From: Syncephalastrum monosporum B8922
Lineage: Eukaryota > Mucoromycota > Mucoromycetes > Mucorales > Syncephalastraceae
NCBI GenBank assembly: GCA_000697355.1
Contig: JNEN01000810.1
Location: 47,635-111,634, forward strand
Direction: 5' to 3'
Length of the DNA stretch: 64,000 nt
Below, one piece after another: positions 11,993 to 21,739 of this stretch (the stretch's first letter is position 1; each line of letters opens with the position of its first letter). The position numbers and the translations under genes were made by a program. Below the pieces are notes generated by a model. It saw only the letters and a program-made list of their open reading frames with translations, searched no databases and was not told the origin of the DNA.

Positions 11993-13749
11993 GGAACGCG
12001 GAGGTATGAGCACAAGTATATATGATATGAATATCTCTATGTATACGTATAGGGAAGAGGGGGCGGGGTTAAAGAAGGAAAGAAGAAAAAGCAAGGCAAG
12101 AGGGGAGTGAGAGCGAGAAAGGAGACGGGGAAACAAGAGACACACGCACAGGAAGAAAGAGAGAGAAAGAGAGAGAGATAGAAAGTGTATGTATGCGTGT
12201 TGAACGAATAAGCGGTATGCGGCTGGGTGTCACGACGGACCAGATTGTTTATTTTTCCTAGCCAGATCCCCAGTTCATTAGGGCATGTCCACCCAGCTCC
12301 TGTAGCTATAGAAGTTGCTTCATACATCCAATATGGCTTTGCTCCACACACAGAACCAGTGCTGCAGTGCTTTCTTTTGTTTGCCTCAGCTGACTCTAGT
12401 CTTCATGCCTCCTTTTTTCATTTTCCTTTGTGCTCGCCTTCAGCACTGCAACCGCACCTTACCGCTCTCTGTACTTGGGGTCGATGTCGTGAGAGATGTC
12501 TGAGTCTGTTTCCGGATGTCAAACTTACCAATGCCATGTCACACGTTCACGGCCTTATTACTGCTTGCAGCCATCATGATCTTTACTGACCTCACGACCA
12601 GCAAAGAAAAGAAAGCTAGGCGGCGCATTCATGTTGTATTCTTCTTGTCACCACACTTTTCAGACACCTGACCTGAAAACGTACTGCCCCGCCCCCCTGA
12701 AACCAAGATCCTCGAAGCGCGTCCGACGTAAGAACGGAAATCTTGTCACTGCTCGCCCCTCCATACAGTACTAGAGCATATAAAAGACTAGAACGGAGAG
12801 GTGCGTGTGTTATTTCGGCAGTGTAACACGGGGCGCCGCTACAAAGCCGCCTGGGTACTCGAAGCTAAATAAGAAAATGGGATGGTCATAGCGCCATCTC
12901 CAGTCTTCCTCGTTGCATAAAAAAGTCTAGCGGTAATCAGCGTGTCAACAAACGTTTATGCAGCTCACATTTTATCTTTGGGAACGAACAAACTCTAAAG
13001 CAACTTGAACCCGTTTAAGGTCTTTTTACTTTCCATAACACACACGCTTCCGCTCTCTGTCTTTTTGCTCCTTGTCTTATCTATTACTACCAATTCAAGA
13101 ATTTAATATTCCTCTAACGTTATCAGTTCGTCATCAGAAAATAATGCCACATATACATTACAGCCGATAAAAGTGTGTTACAAGGACATCCATATCTCTC
13201 TGAGACCGATGAATCCGCTTCTTCCGTAGAGTCAAGGTAGCACATGGAAATTCAAGGCATTCGACGGAAAGTGCTACTGCACACACGCCGCATAAGAACA
13301 GCAATGAGATATTTGTGCGGCGTTATACAGAAATAGACCACAAAAGTAAGCAGAACAAGTTGAAATATAAAAAGTGATAGAAGGTTCTGTGCGGGTGTTC
13401 CTGAAGAGGATCGACACGTGTGTGTGACCTGGCCATAACAAAGCAACAGGCATATCGATGGTACACACACACAAACGTAGGTTTGGGCGGTGTAGCAACA
13501 AAAATAAATACGCAGGGTAAAAAACGGAAAAATGCAAACGACGTATACCTAGAGACTATGATATTAGTACATTCCACTGTCACGCTCTGCTTCCTTTCTC
13601 ATCCTCTCTTTTTTTTTTTTTTTCTCCTATATAACGACGCGCTAACTTATTTTCATTCTTTGTGTGTGTGTGTTAGCTGGGTGTGAAAAGTAAAGTCGTA
13701 CACGTCTCGGCATAGGCAGCATTTTTTTTCTTTTGCCTTCTTCTCGAAC
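11993..13749. other. Divergent intergenic region, FNIP-like and F-BAR genes
   Basis: Divergent 5' ends of the FNIP-like (-) and F-BAR (+) genes lie at the two edges. A purine-rich tract with (GA)n at 12050-12190 is the pyrimidine-rich leader of the minus-strand gene. The rest is unremarkable A/T-rich DNA, with a T13-15 run at about 13608-13623 ahead of the plus-strand gene. I tested 12780-12900 as a possible 5S or tRNA gene and found no supporting arms. No further gene is supported. Confidence 0.5.
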
Positions 13750-16610
13750 ATGTCCTCCATGGCCACCACAAACGGTTCGATACCGCCCGCCCGCATGGCC
13801 AATCACTTCTGGGTAATTGATCTACGCATGACTGCCACGCGACTGTAGGCTCACTCCATTTCAAGGCAAATGACAATAGCGCTCTCAACATTATACTCGA
13901 TCGCTTGCAGCGGTCGAAACGCACGTGCGAGACGATCATGAAAATGTTTGAAAAAAGGCATGTCCTCTAGAAAAAGAAAAAGCAATGAGCGCAGCTTTCT
14001 TACTGTTGCGGATAGGGCGCAAATTGAACAAGAGTATGGCGAAAAGCTGATGAAGCTATCACAGCTCTCATTGTCCGAGTTTGAAGAGCCACAGACAACA
14101 ATGTCTGAGATACTCGAAAGCGTACCGATTGCCACGGAAGCGACAGCACGAGCCCACACAGACCTTGCACAGCAGATTCACCATTTGCTCGAGAGTCCGC
14201 TCGCTAGCTTCATCAAAGACCAAAAGTCGTTGCGCAAAGCAGTAAGACATGCAATCGATGCTCACTTGGAATATTGCTCATGTTTATTTGCCACTGTCAT
14301 ACAAAATTAGACAATAGAGCAGATCGATAGAATCCAGAACCTGAAATACATGCATCTCGAAAATGTGAAGCGGGTAAGCTTCGTTCATACCGATCCCAGC
14401 CATCATATTCATATTCATCCGTTTGAGTGCAGGCACGGTCGGCATACGAGTCAGAACAATGCCAACTGGCGGAGGCACGCAGGGATGGTACCGAGGACAT
14501 AGAAGAGGTAAGCCTTCCTTTCCTTCCTTTTTCCCCTCCCCTAAGTCGTGAAATCAAGGAGTTGTAAAAAAAAATTACGTCCTAACTCTTCCACCCTTCT
14601 TGTCGCAGATCAAGCAAAAAGCGGTCGCCGTAGGTTAGTATGCCAAAGACTTTGGTCGCTTTCAGGGATGCTTGACGTGGGTCGATGCTGAACCTGGGGC
14701 CTCGTTTCCTTTTTATGCTACAGATCACGAGTATAAGCTTTCAGTGGGCATACTCGAGTCCGTCACAAACAACTGGGTAGACGAATGGGAGCGCGCTTGT
14801 GATGTTTTCCAAGGTCTCGAAGAGCGTCGACTGGAATATCTGAGTGCCACTCTCCTCGCGTACGTGTACGAAAAAGGGATGAATTGAAAGATCTGACTGT
14901 TCTTTCTAGATATGCCAACATGATCACCACCGTTTATACAGTAGATGATCAAGTACGTACTTTCAATGCAATGGGTAGGTTGAAAGCTGACTTACAAGGA
15001 CTGCAGTCATGCGAGCGGATACGAGCTGCACTGGAGAATATGAACATTGCAGGCGACATCAATACGTTTATTCAAATAAGAGGCACTTGCACCCAACGAC
15101 CAGGTAAAGCTGATGAAAGCAAGGTCCCGCATTCCTGTCTGACAAAAGCGAATTCCAACTTCACTCGGGTATACCCCTTCAGAAATACCAAAATACACAC
15201 CGAAAGAGGAACTGTCGCCGTCCATCGCAGCGCATGCCGCCACGAAACCACGCGCAGTTCACGAAATTAATATTCCCGTTGTCGACGAAGAGTTACGCTC
15301 CGTCAACGACCAGCTCAAAAAGTTACCCTCGCGCCGACCGACTGTAGTGGAAGAGAAGTCCGAGGTACCTATTCAGCATGATTTCTCCATTAAGCTTTTC
15401 TGACCTTGGATGCCAGGTCGCACCTCCGCGCAGCGCAGAGTTACAAAAACCGGCCGTCGCCGCAAGATCCGCTCCTGCGGGCGGCGATGGCGGCGTCAGT
15501 ACCATGGTGGAGAATGCTGCGCAGCCACTTCCGATGCAGTCTCCACATGATGAGCCTAAACCAGAGAGGAAACGAAGGTTAACTCCGCCGTTAGCGTAAG
15601 TACTACGGAAAAGACTTGTGTATAGGCCGATCGTGATTAGTGACATGCATCGTTTTTTTTTTTTTGCTACAGTCTGCCAGGACACCATGATCTGCAGGAG
15701 AAAGCTTTGCCTTCCCTGCCGCCCCTAGACACTCGCAATTTGCACCACCGCCACCCTGAAGCACGGGATTCCGGCTACCTGGCGAGCGGGTCTAACAAGG
15801 AAGTGAAGGACCCCGAAGAGTCTATCTCGATGGAGCCGTCCTCCTGGCGGTCGACAGGTATAAACTAACCCTCACGCACAGCAGATCTCTCTCACACTGT
15901 ATTCATCGTACTAAATTTACGGAAAAAGATCGCACAGATCTGGGTCCCGCAAACCAGAGCCGATCCGCCTTCCAAGAACTAGCACCTTTACCCGAGTTCA
16001 AAGAGAAAAACAAGGCCTACGGACTACCTTTTTTGAAAAAGTTATCCAAGGAAGATAAACCACGCTTTTCACTCGGTCTTTTCAAAAAGCAACCACAACC
16101 CAAGCCTGGGCAGACACCAAGAGCATCCTCCGCGCAATCCCATTCCACATCCCCACGCAGTGTCTCGTTCCCACCCAGCACATATACCCAATACGACCAT
16201 ACCATCAAAAGTTCCCGACTCGACGACGGCACACCAATCCTCGAATATGGTACGTCGGATTTATGGGGCGGAGTCATACCCTGGGTATCTCATGTACTTT
16301 TCTTTTCCATCGATATAGTGCAAGCCTTGTGGAATTATGATGCAAAGGTATGTGTGCTATTTTGAAACACCCAGCAGAAAATAATCGATTGAGAACGGAC
16401 CCCGCCTGATTTGTCCTTTTTTTTTTTTTTCTTTTGCATAATCGATGATAGATTGATTCCGAGATCCCTTTTGTCAAGGATGATATCCTGGCTGTGATCG
16501 ACAAGAAGGACGACGGCTGGTGGGAAGCCCAAATCGTGCACAGCTCCGTCGCCGAAGGAGCCCGTGGCCTTGTACCTGGCAACTTCATGGGTGCACTAGT
16601 ACAAGGCTAG
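13750..16610 (+). CDS. F-BAR and SH3 domain protein (Cdc15/Imp2/Hof1 type)
   Basis: Membrane-curving F-BAR protein with a C-terminal SH3 domain, the class that organises actin at septation and endocytic sites. ATG 13750 begins MSSMATTNGSIPPARM, then NHFW joins ANDNSALNIILDRLQ across a 53-nt intron. A GC-AG intron (13958-14015) then joins to MFEKRAQIEQEYGEKL, the classic F-BAR helix. Later F-BAR parts are HEYKLSVGILESVTNNWVDE and INTFIQIRGT. A Pro/Ser-rich linker follows, and the SH3 domain at about 16315-16607 contains ALWNYDAK, DGWWEAQ and GLVPGNFMG. Stop TAG is at 16608-16610. About ten introns. The order F-BAR, linker, SH3 matches septation proteins of the Cdc15/Imp2 group. Confidence 0.88.
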
Positions 16611-16743
16611 CGAGCATCCCTTCTATATAAATATATGTATCATCTCTCATTGAAAATTCCTTTATTCTGCGTATATACACCAATCTCTTCTTTTTTTCTT
16701 TGTCGTTTCTGTTTGTACACTATCTACAGGTAAACAATTTTTT

Positions 16744-17064
16744 TTACTTGAGGCGAACGGCGCGCAGCACACGAGCCTTGAGACTCGAAAGTGTCGAGGA
16801 GTTGGAGGACGATCGGGCGCGGGAGTAGATGGGTCGGTCTTGATTATGCGATGGGTAGCCAAACGACGACGTGCTTTCTTCCTCGAGAAGCGTATCGCGG
16901 CCTTCGTCTTGATCGGCCAAAAACTGATAGCGAGCCCGGTTACGGCCTGCGGACGGGCTGCTGCTCGGCTTCTTTCGATAGGCGGACGACGTGCGCGACA
17001 GCTTAGACGACGGCATCACATCATACTCCTCTCGTTCCTCCAGCAAGGGATGTGATCTATACAT
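16744..17064 (-). CDS. Small Ser/Arg-rich protein of unknown function
   Basis: Single-exon frame of 106 residues from ATG 17064 to TAA 16746-16744, convergent with the F-BAR gene. The N-terminus MYRSHPLLEEREEYDVM is followed by low-complexity Ser/Arg/Tyr and a C-terminal SLKARVLRAVRLK that could be a short amphipathic helix. No signal peptide or membrane segment is seen. A TATA-like AAATATAAAAAGG on the minus strand (about 17199-17211) and a pyrimidine-rich leader (minus strand) support a real gene. No family recognised; probably a disordered phosphoprotein. Confidence 0.55.
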   Translation of the reverse strand: MYRSHPLLEEREEYDVMPSSKLSRTSSAYRKKPSSSPSAGRNRARYQFLADQDEGRDTLLEEESTSSFGYPSHNQDRPIYSRARSSSNSSTLSSLKARVLRAVRLK

Positions 17065-17198
17065 CGTTTTGGTCTTTGTTCTGGAAGTGGCTATGGAGAT
17101 GGAAAAGGGAGGAAGACAGAGAAAGGAAGTAAGAGAAAGAAACAAAGAAAGAGAGAGAGGTGAATATAACGGATCGAGATTCTCGAACGTTGAATCAC

Positions 17199-17211
17199 CT
17201 TTTTATATTTA
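17199..17211 (-). promoter_or_regulatory. TATA-like box of the small gene at 16744-17064
   Basis: AAATATAAAAAGG on the minus strand lies about 135 bp before the start codon, followed by a purine-rich stretch on the plus strand, which is a pyrimidine-rich leader on the coding strand. Confidence 0.4.
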
Positions 17212-18177
17212 AAGTGTGTTCTGGTTTTGGAAAGACGCAAAAGGCAACCTTCATTTAGACGCTTTTTTCTTTTTTCCTTTTTCTTTGTGCGAGTTTGCAA
17301 GTCAGCCTGGACCATACACCCCTTCCTTCTTTACCGAAATCAGACAAATGCTATATGCGCTTGCATTCCTAATACTCATCGCGCGTAAAGAACTAGGTCG
17401 AGGTCGAAAGGAAGAAAATATTCATCGAAACCGCTGACTATCCTGGTATATGCAGATAAAAGGGAGAGATGCGGAATAATGTCAGACGAGAACTACTTTT
17501 CATGAAGACGATGATCACGATTCCTTAGTGAGACTTGATGAGTCTTCATCCAAGAATAGAGTGCATGGGTAATTAAGATAAACAATAAGGGATGTCGCAC
17601 GACGATACTCATTGATGAGATTACATAATTCGCTTGTGTATGTCAATTCAAAAAGAGCCCGACGACATATAGGAGAGCCCGCGCATGTGCCCATGTCGCG
17701 TGACCTTGTTGTCTCCTGTTGGTCCTTTGATCTACACATCCAGGCAGCGTGCGGGTGTATGCGCTTTTATGATGTCGATGCCTATCTTTGGATCCCATGC
17801 GAAAGGGACGAATGACAAGCCAGGGACTCGTATATTTTTTACAGTGTCCACATCAATGCTGCAGCTATCATTTTCGAATTTTGTTTTTTCCTGAGAGAAT
17901 CCGGTGATTTAAAGATTGCTTGTTTGGCTGCACGATCTCTTAAGCGTTCAAAAAAGCGAAGGTCTCGTGTACGTTGGGTGTAATTCGGTTTACCAGTACA
18001 TTTTGCCAAGATATACAGAAAAGCTAGCTGACCGATCAACTCTGCTGGCCTATTTTTCTTTGGGGAACCAGTACCTTCCCCGACCGATACAGAACAGGAC
18101 GACTTGTATAGCTTTATGTACATTTTCATTGTTGGAAGACTTCATTTGTTACAAGTGGGACTACGAAAAGACCACCA
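17212..18177. other. Intergenic region
   Basis: I see no supportable gene, RNA or repeat in these bases. Short overlapping frames on both strands carry no recognisable motif. Confidence 0.4.
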
Positions 18178-18531
18178 TTATTTGTTTATGGATGGACTCT
18201 CCTTGTTGACTGGCGCATGTTCTCTATCCTGGTATCCGGTAGCTGCGTCCCAGCGCTGGGCATCCTCATCGTCGGTCACTGCAGGCGTCGTCAGCCCAGA
18301 AGAAATACTTGCTGAGGTTGACCGCTGGGCCTCTTCGTCCTCGGCGATGGCATCTTCGGGGATGACAGCGTCCTGGTTCTTTTGCTTCTGCTTGTCCAAC
18401 ATATTTGAGAACTCTTTCCATGACATGTTGAGATACTGTTTCTGGGTGTCTGGAGTGACCGCCGCAGGGTTTTCGTCAATCAACGTTGGCATGTCCTTGG
18501 CGCGCTTAATGTATGATTCTCCGGGATCCAT
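18178..18531 (-). CDS. Small acidic protein of unknown function
   Basis: Single-exon frame of 117 residues from ATG 18531. It starts MDPGESYIKRAKDMPTLIDE, has a helical MSWKEFSNMLDKQKQKNQ segment, and then an acidic Ser/Thr/Ala-rich tail with repeated DEEAQR/DEDAQR motifs. No signal peptide, membrane segment or metal site. It lies downstream of the DCAF12-like gene on the same strand, 150 bp from its stop. The defined N-terminal block suggests a conserved fungal protein, but I do not recognise it. Confidence 0.55.
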   Translation of the reverse strand: MDPGESYIKRAKDMPTLIDENPAAVTPDTQKQYLNMSWKEFSNMLDKQKQKNQDAVIPEDAIAEDEEAQRSTSASISSGLTTPAVTDDEDAQRWDAATGYQDREHAPVNKESPSINK

Positions 18532-18682
18532 CGGATGATATTATTTAGAAGAGATGTAGTCGTAGTGATAAAATAGGTTCCAAAAGATTATCAGGCAAGA
18601 GGCATGGTCTTATATAAGCAAAAGTGACTGACAAAAAAAGATCGATGAGTTTTCGATGACAAGGGAATCATAATGATGTCAA

Positions 18683-19873
18683 TTAATGCCAGACGGCGGC
18701 GGAGCAACCCCGCTGGGCGGTGGCAAGCGGTCCGCCGGCTGCAAAGAGACGAGCATCATCTGGGCTATAATTGAGCGAATAAACCGCCTGGTGGTGACCC
18801 AGCAAAAATGACGTCTCATGAAACGCTCGCGCACGCACGTCGTAGAACGCAATGGTACCAGCACCGGTGCCACACGTCAGGACCTGGAATCCCATATCTA
18901 GAGCGCGCACACCCCACGGTCCGTCCGGCGATGAGACGGTGTCGACGACACTGTTGGCCCGTGGGTCGAGGAAAGTCATGTGGTCGCGCGAGCCCACAGT
19001 GAGCCATCCATGTGTCGCGTTGTCCGCAGCCAGGCAGACCAGTTCCTCCACATGGGGCAGAACCAGTTTCTGGTTTCGCTCGCCGTGCTGTGCATCCCAG
19101 AGCTCGACGAAGCCTGCTGCATTCAGGGTCACAGGGCCGAACGCAGGGTGCACGGCCACCGCGCGCACTTTCCCGCGTCGTCGGCTCGCCCACGTGCGTG
19201 TCAAATCTCCTGGAAAACCATCGTTCAGGCAGGTGGGGTGCTCGTACACTGCGACAGTCCCGTCCCGGGAGCCCGAAAGCAGATGGGTATCATCAATCCA
19301 GGCCACGCCAAAGACGGCGTCGGCATGCTCGTCGGGCCGCGTGCGTCGTGCTGTTTGGAGATCGCGTGAGTAAAGCGTGATCGCAGGTGGGTCCGCTGTA
19401 GCGGCGGCGAGCAGGGTATGAGACGGATTCAGGGCAAGGCTACGCACGCCTTCACAAGCGGGTCGCTTGGCAAAAAAGCGCCGCGAAAGGGGTTGTGGAG
19501 GCGTGAATGGCTCGAATGCCTGAGGCTGCTTCAGATGGATGGACAGGGTGTCATTTTCCTCTTTGGCAGTAAAATTGGCTGGAGACACTGTTGGTAAAAG
19601 CGGCAGTTCGTGTGCGGTAGCGAGGTTGAGGTCGAGCTGAATGAGTCTGTTGTCCTTTGTGCCGACCAGCACCTGGCGGTCATCAAGCCAGACGGAGGCA
19701 AATACCTTATCGTGCCCTTGAAGTATCTCTTTCTGGATCTTGTGCTTTAGACGCAGTTGAGGCCGTACATAGCGCCGGACATCTTCCATCTGGCGTCGTT
19801 GGAGAGCTCGGCTGGCGGGTGTGGTACGTCGCATACGGATCCACCGACGCAACTCTTGCATCTCTGTTGCCAT
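18683..19873 (-). CDS. DCAF12: DCAF12-like WD40 protein
   Basis: Probable substrate receptor of CUL4-DDB1 ubiquitin ligases. A single exon encodes 396 residues. The N-terminal basic helix (RRWIRMRRTTPASRALQRRQ) leads into KVFASVWLDDRQVLVGTKDN, the DCAF12 signature. It is followed by GVRSLALNPSHTLLAAATAD and FGVAWIDDTHLLSGSRDGTV, in the same order as animal DCAF12. Further WD repeats fill the rest to SAAVWH. The family is common in animals; I am not aware of a counterpart in the standard yeasts, so its presence here fits an early-diverging fungus. The 165-bp gap to the GTPase gene is a shared divergent promoter. Confidence 0.85.
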   Translation of the reverse strand: MATEMQELRRWIRMRRTTPASRALQRRQMEDVRRYVRPQLRLKHKIQKEILQGHDKVFASVWLDDRQVLVGTKDNRLIQLDLNLATAHELPLLPTVSPANFTAKEENDTLSIHLKQPQAFEPFTPPQPLSRRFFAKRPACEGVRSLALNPSHTLLAAATADPPAITLYSRDLQTARRTRPDEHADAVFGVAWIDDTHLLSGSRDGTVAVYEHPTCLNDGFPGDLTRTWASRRRGKVRAVAVHPAFGPVTLNAAGFVELWDAQHGERNQKLVLPHVEELVCLAADNATHGWLTVGSRDHMTFLDPRANSVVDTVSSPDGPWGVRALDMGFQVLTCGTGAGTIAFYDVRARAFHETSFLLGHHQAVYSLNYSPDDARLFAAGGPLATAQRGCSAAVWH

Positions 19874-20038
19874 AGTAAAATAAATTTCTGATAATCGAAA
19901 GGTAGAATACAGAGGGCAAAAGGCTTGTTAATTATATTATCTCTGGAGCGGGAACAAAAAAAGCAAGGCAGGATATAAGAGGCTAAGAGAAAAGAGCCAT
20001 TGTGTATTCGTGAAGAAAAAAAAAGTGTTATTTGACAT
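19874..20038. promoter_or_regulatory. Divergent promoter, DCAF12-like and YqeH-type GTPase
   Basis: Only 165 bp separate the two start codons. The segment is A/T-rich with an A-run before the plus-strand start. No specific factor site is claimed. Confidence 0.5.
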
Positions 20039-21547
20039 ATGACCAGCGTCTTGTTTAAGAGAACTTTGGCCATTGCATTACGCCAGTCCACTCGCCATGT
20101 CCGTCTACACAGCATCGCACGACCGATCTTTGCGATTCCACCCCCAGCCCGCTCCTGCATTACACCTCGCCGATCATGGTTCGCCTCGTCTGCAACACCC
20201 GATCCAGAAACAGCCGCCCTGCCGCCCCCCCAGAGCCATTGCCCTGGCTGCGGTGTCGCCTTCCAGACGACGGATCCACAGCTGCCTGGCTACTGGGCCC
20301 CTCCCAGGCCGAAGAAGCCGATCCACCGCAAGCAGAGCGCCAACACTATGAGCGCACAGGACTTTGAAGCAGCTGTCCAAGCACTCGAGCCCGAGCTGCA
20401 GGCCCAGCTCGCTATTTCGCCTTCGCCTTCGCCTTCTCCGATGGATGGAGGCGAAGGAACTGCTGTGGAGCCGAAGGAATCCAAAGAGTCTGCCAAGGGC
20501 CGCATAGAAAAGAAGGCGGTGTGCCAAAGGTGTTACAGCTTAAGGCACCATTCCCGGTCGGGCACGGTCGAGCGGTTACGAGACACCCAGCAGTACGGGT
20601 CTATCCACGTGCTCCAGACGAAGCGTAATCCGGTGGTGGTTGTCGTGGCAGACATGACCGATCTGCCCTTTTCGTTACCTGCGCGCGACGCCTTACCTGC
20701 ACAGTGTCGGATTATTTTGGCGGTCAACAAGGTGGATAAGCTGCCGAGCTCAGCCCGACAGCACGAGCAGCGGCTGCGGGACTGGATCAAGCAGCATGCG
20801 AAGCAGCAGGGCTACACACCCCACTCCATCTGCCTCGTCTCGGCCCGCAAAGGCTGGGGCGTGCCTGCGCTGTGGAAGCACGTCGAGAACGCCAGCTTAC
20901 CTACCGACGATGTGTACCTGGTTGGCACCACCAACGTGGGCAAGTCCGCCTTGCTGCAACGGCTGATTCGCAACCCGGCTAAATATCCAGTCACTGTCTC
21001 GCGCCAGCCAGGCACGACGCTAGGTCTGATCCGTATCCCCATGCATGATCTTGCTTATTGCTCGCCCGACCATAGACAGCGCTCTCTGATTGACACGCCT
21101 GGCCTCGTCAACCGCCTGCAGCTCGATTCGCCCAAATGTGACAGTCTCTTGCCTATCACCTTTCGCGTCCAGTCAGGCAAATCGCTCATTTTCGGTGATG
21201 ATCTGGCGCGTATCGACGTCGTCGAGGCATCCGATCCCCTGAACATGACCATCTTTACGCCCCATAGCATGCACTTGACCAAGATAAGCAAGCTCGCCAC
21301 ATCCACGAACTGGACGCCGCTGCCTAATCGCGTCGTCGGTCGAGGCCATCACCCTTCACATGCCTCGTTTGACTTGGCCTTTGCCAGTGTTGGTTGGGTG
21401 GCTATCTCTGGTCGCTTCGATCACGCTGCCTTCAGTATCTACACACGTGATGCGAACCCTGCGTATTTTGCTCTGCGCACCTCACCCTTATTACCCTATG
21501 AATTCAAAGGGAACCCGCGTAAATTTTACGGAAACCTGAAGAAATAA
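20039..21547 (+). CDS. Mitochondrial circularly permuted GTPase (YqeH/NOA1 family)
   Basis: A single exon encodes 502 residues. The Arg/Ser-rich start (TSVLFKRTLAIALRQSTRHV) looks like a mitochondrial presequence. A zinc-binding pair follows: CPGCGVAF about residue 68 and CQRCYSLRHH about 162. The GTPase motifs come in permuted order G4 (NKVDK), G5 (SAR), G1 (GTTNVGKSALLQR), G2 region (PGTTLG) and G3 (DTPG), the hallmark of YqeH/NOA1 proteins, which assist assembly of the small mitochondrial ribosomal subunit. The C-terminal domain is the treble-clef/RNA-binding part in relatives. S. cerevisiae Gep3 is a possible orthologue. Stop TAA is at 21545-21547. Confidence 0.9.
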   Translation: MTSVLFKRTLAIALRQSTRHVRLHSIARPIFAIPPPARSCITPRRSWFASSATPDPETAALPPPQSHCPGCGVAFQTTDPQLPGYWAPPRPKKPIHRKQSANTMSAQDFEAAVQALEPELQAQLAISPSPSPSPMDGGEGTAVEPKESKESAKGRIEKKAVCQRCYSLRHHSRSGTVERLRDTQQYGSIHVLQTKRNPVVVVVADMTDLPFSLPARDALPAQCRIILAVNKVDKLPSSARQHEQRLRDWIKQHAKQQGYTPHSICLVSARKGWGVPALWKHVENASLPTDDVYLVGTTNVGKSALLQRLIRNPAKYPVTVSRQPGTTLGLIRIPMHDLAYCSPDHRQRSLIDTPGLVNRLQLDSPKCDSLLPITFRVQSGKSLIFGDDLARIDVVEASDPLNMTIFTPHSMHLTKISKLATSTNWTPLPNRVVGRGHHPSHASFDLAFASVGWVAISGRFDHAAFSIYTRDANPAYFALRTSPLLPYEFKGNPRKFYGNLKK

Positions 21548-21739
21548 AATAAAAAAAAAAGCCCCCATAGAATGGCGCACCCGTTGGCCTCATCCACAGC
21601 ACAGTAGATAATGAAATGTAATGTAATGTGATGTGATGGATACGTACGCACAGCTTTCTTATATTTTTCTGCTTTTATAAGCGATGATCTGTCATCTTAC
21701 ACAGTATGAACTGACTATCATTAAGTCAACTTTTTTTAA

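Noticed and set aside
12780..12900. Possible 5S rRNA or tRNA gene
   Set aside because: No internal control boxes, cloverleaf or acceptor pairing could be found.
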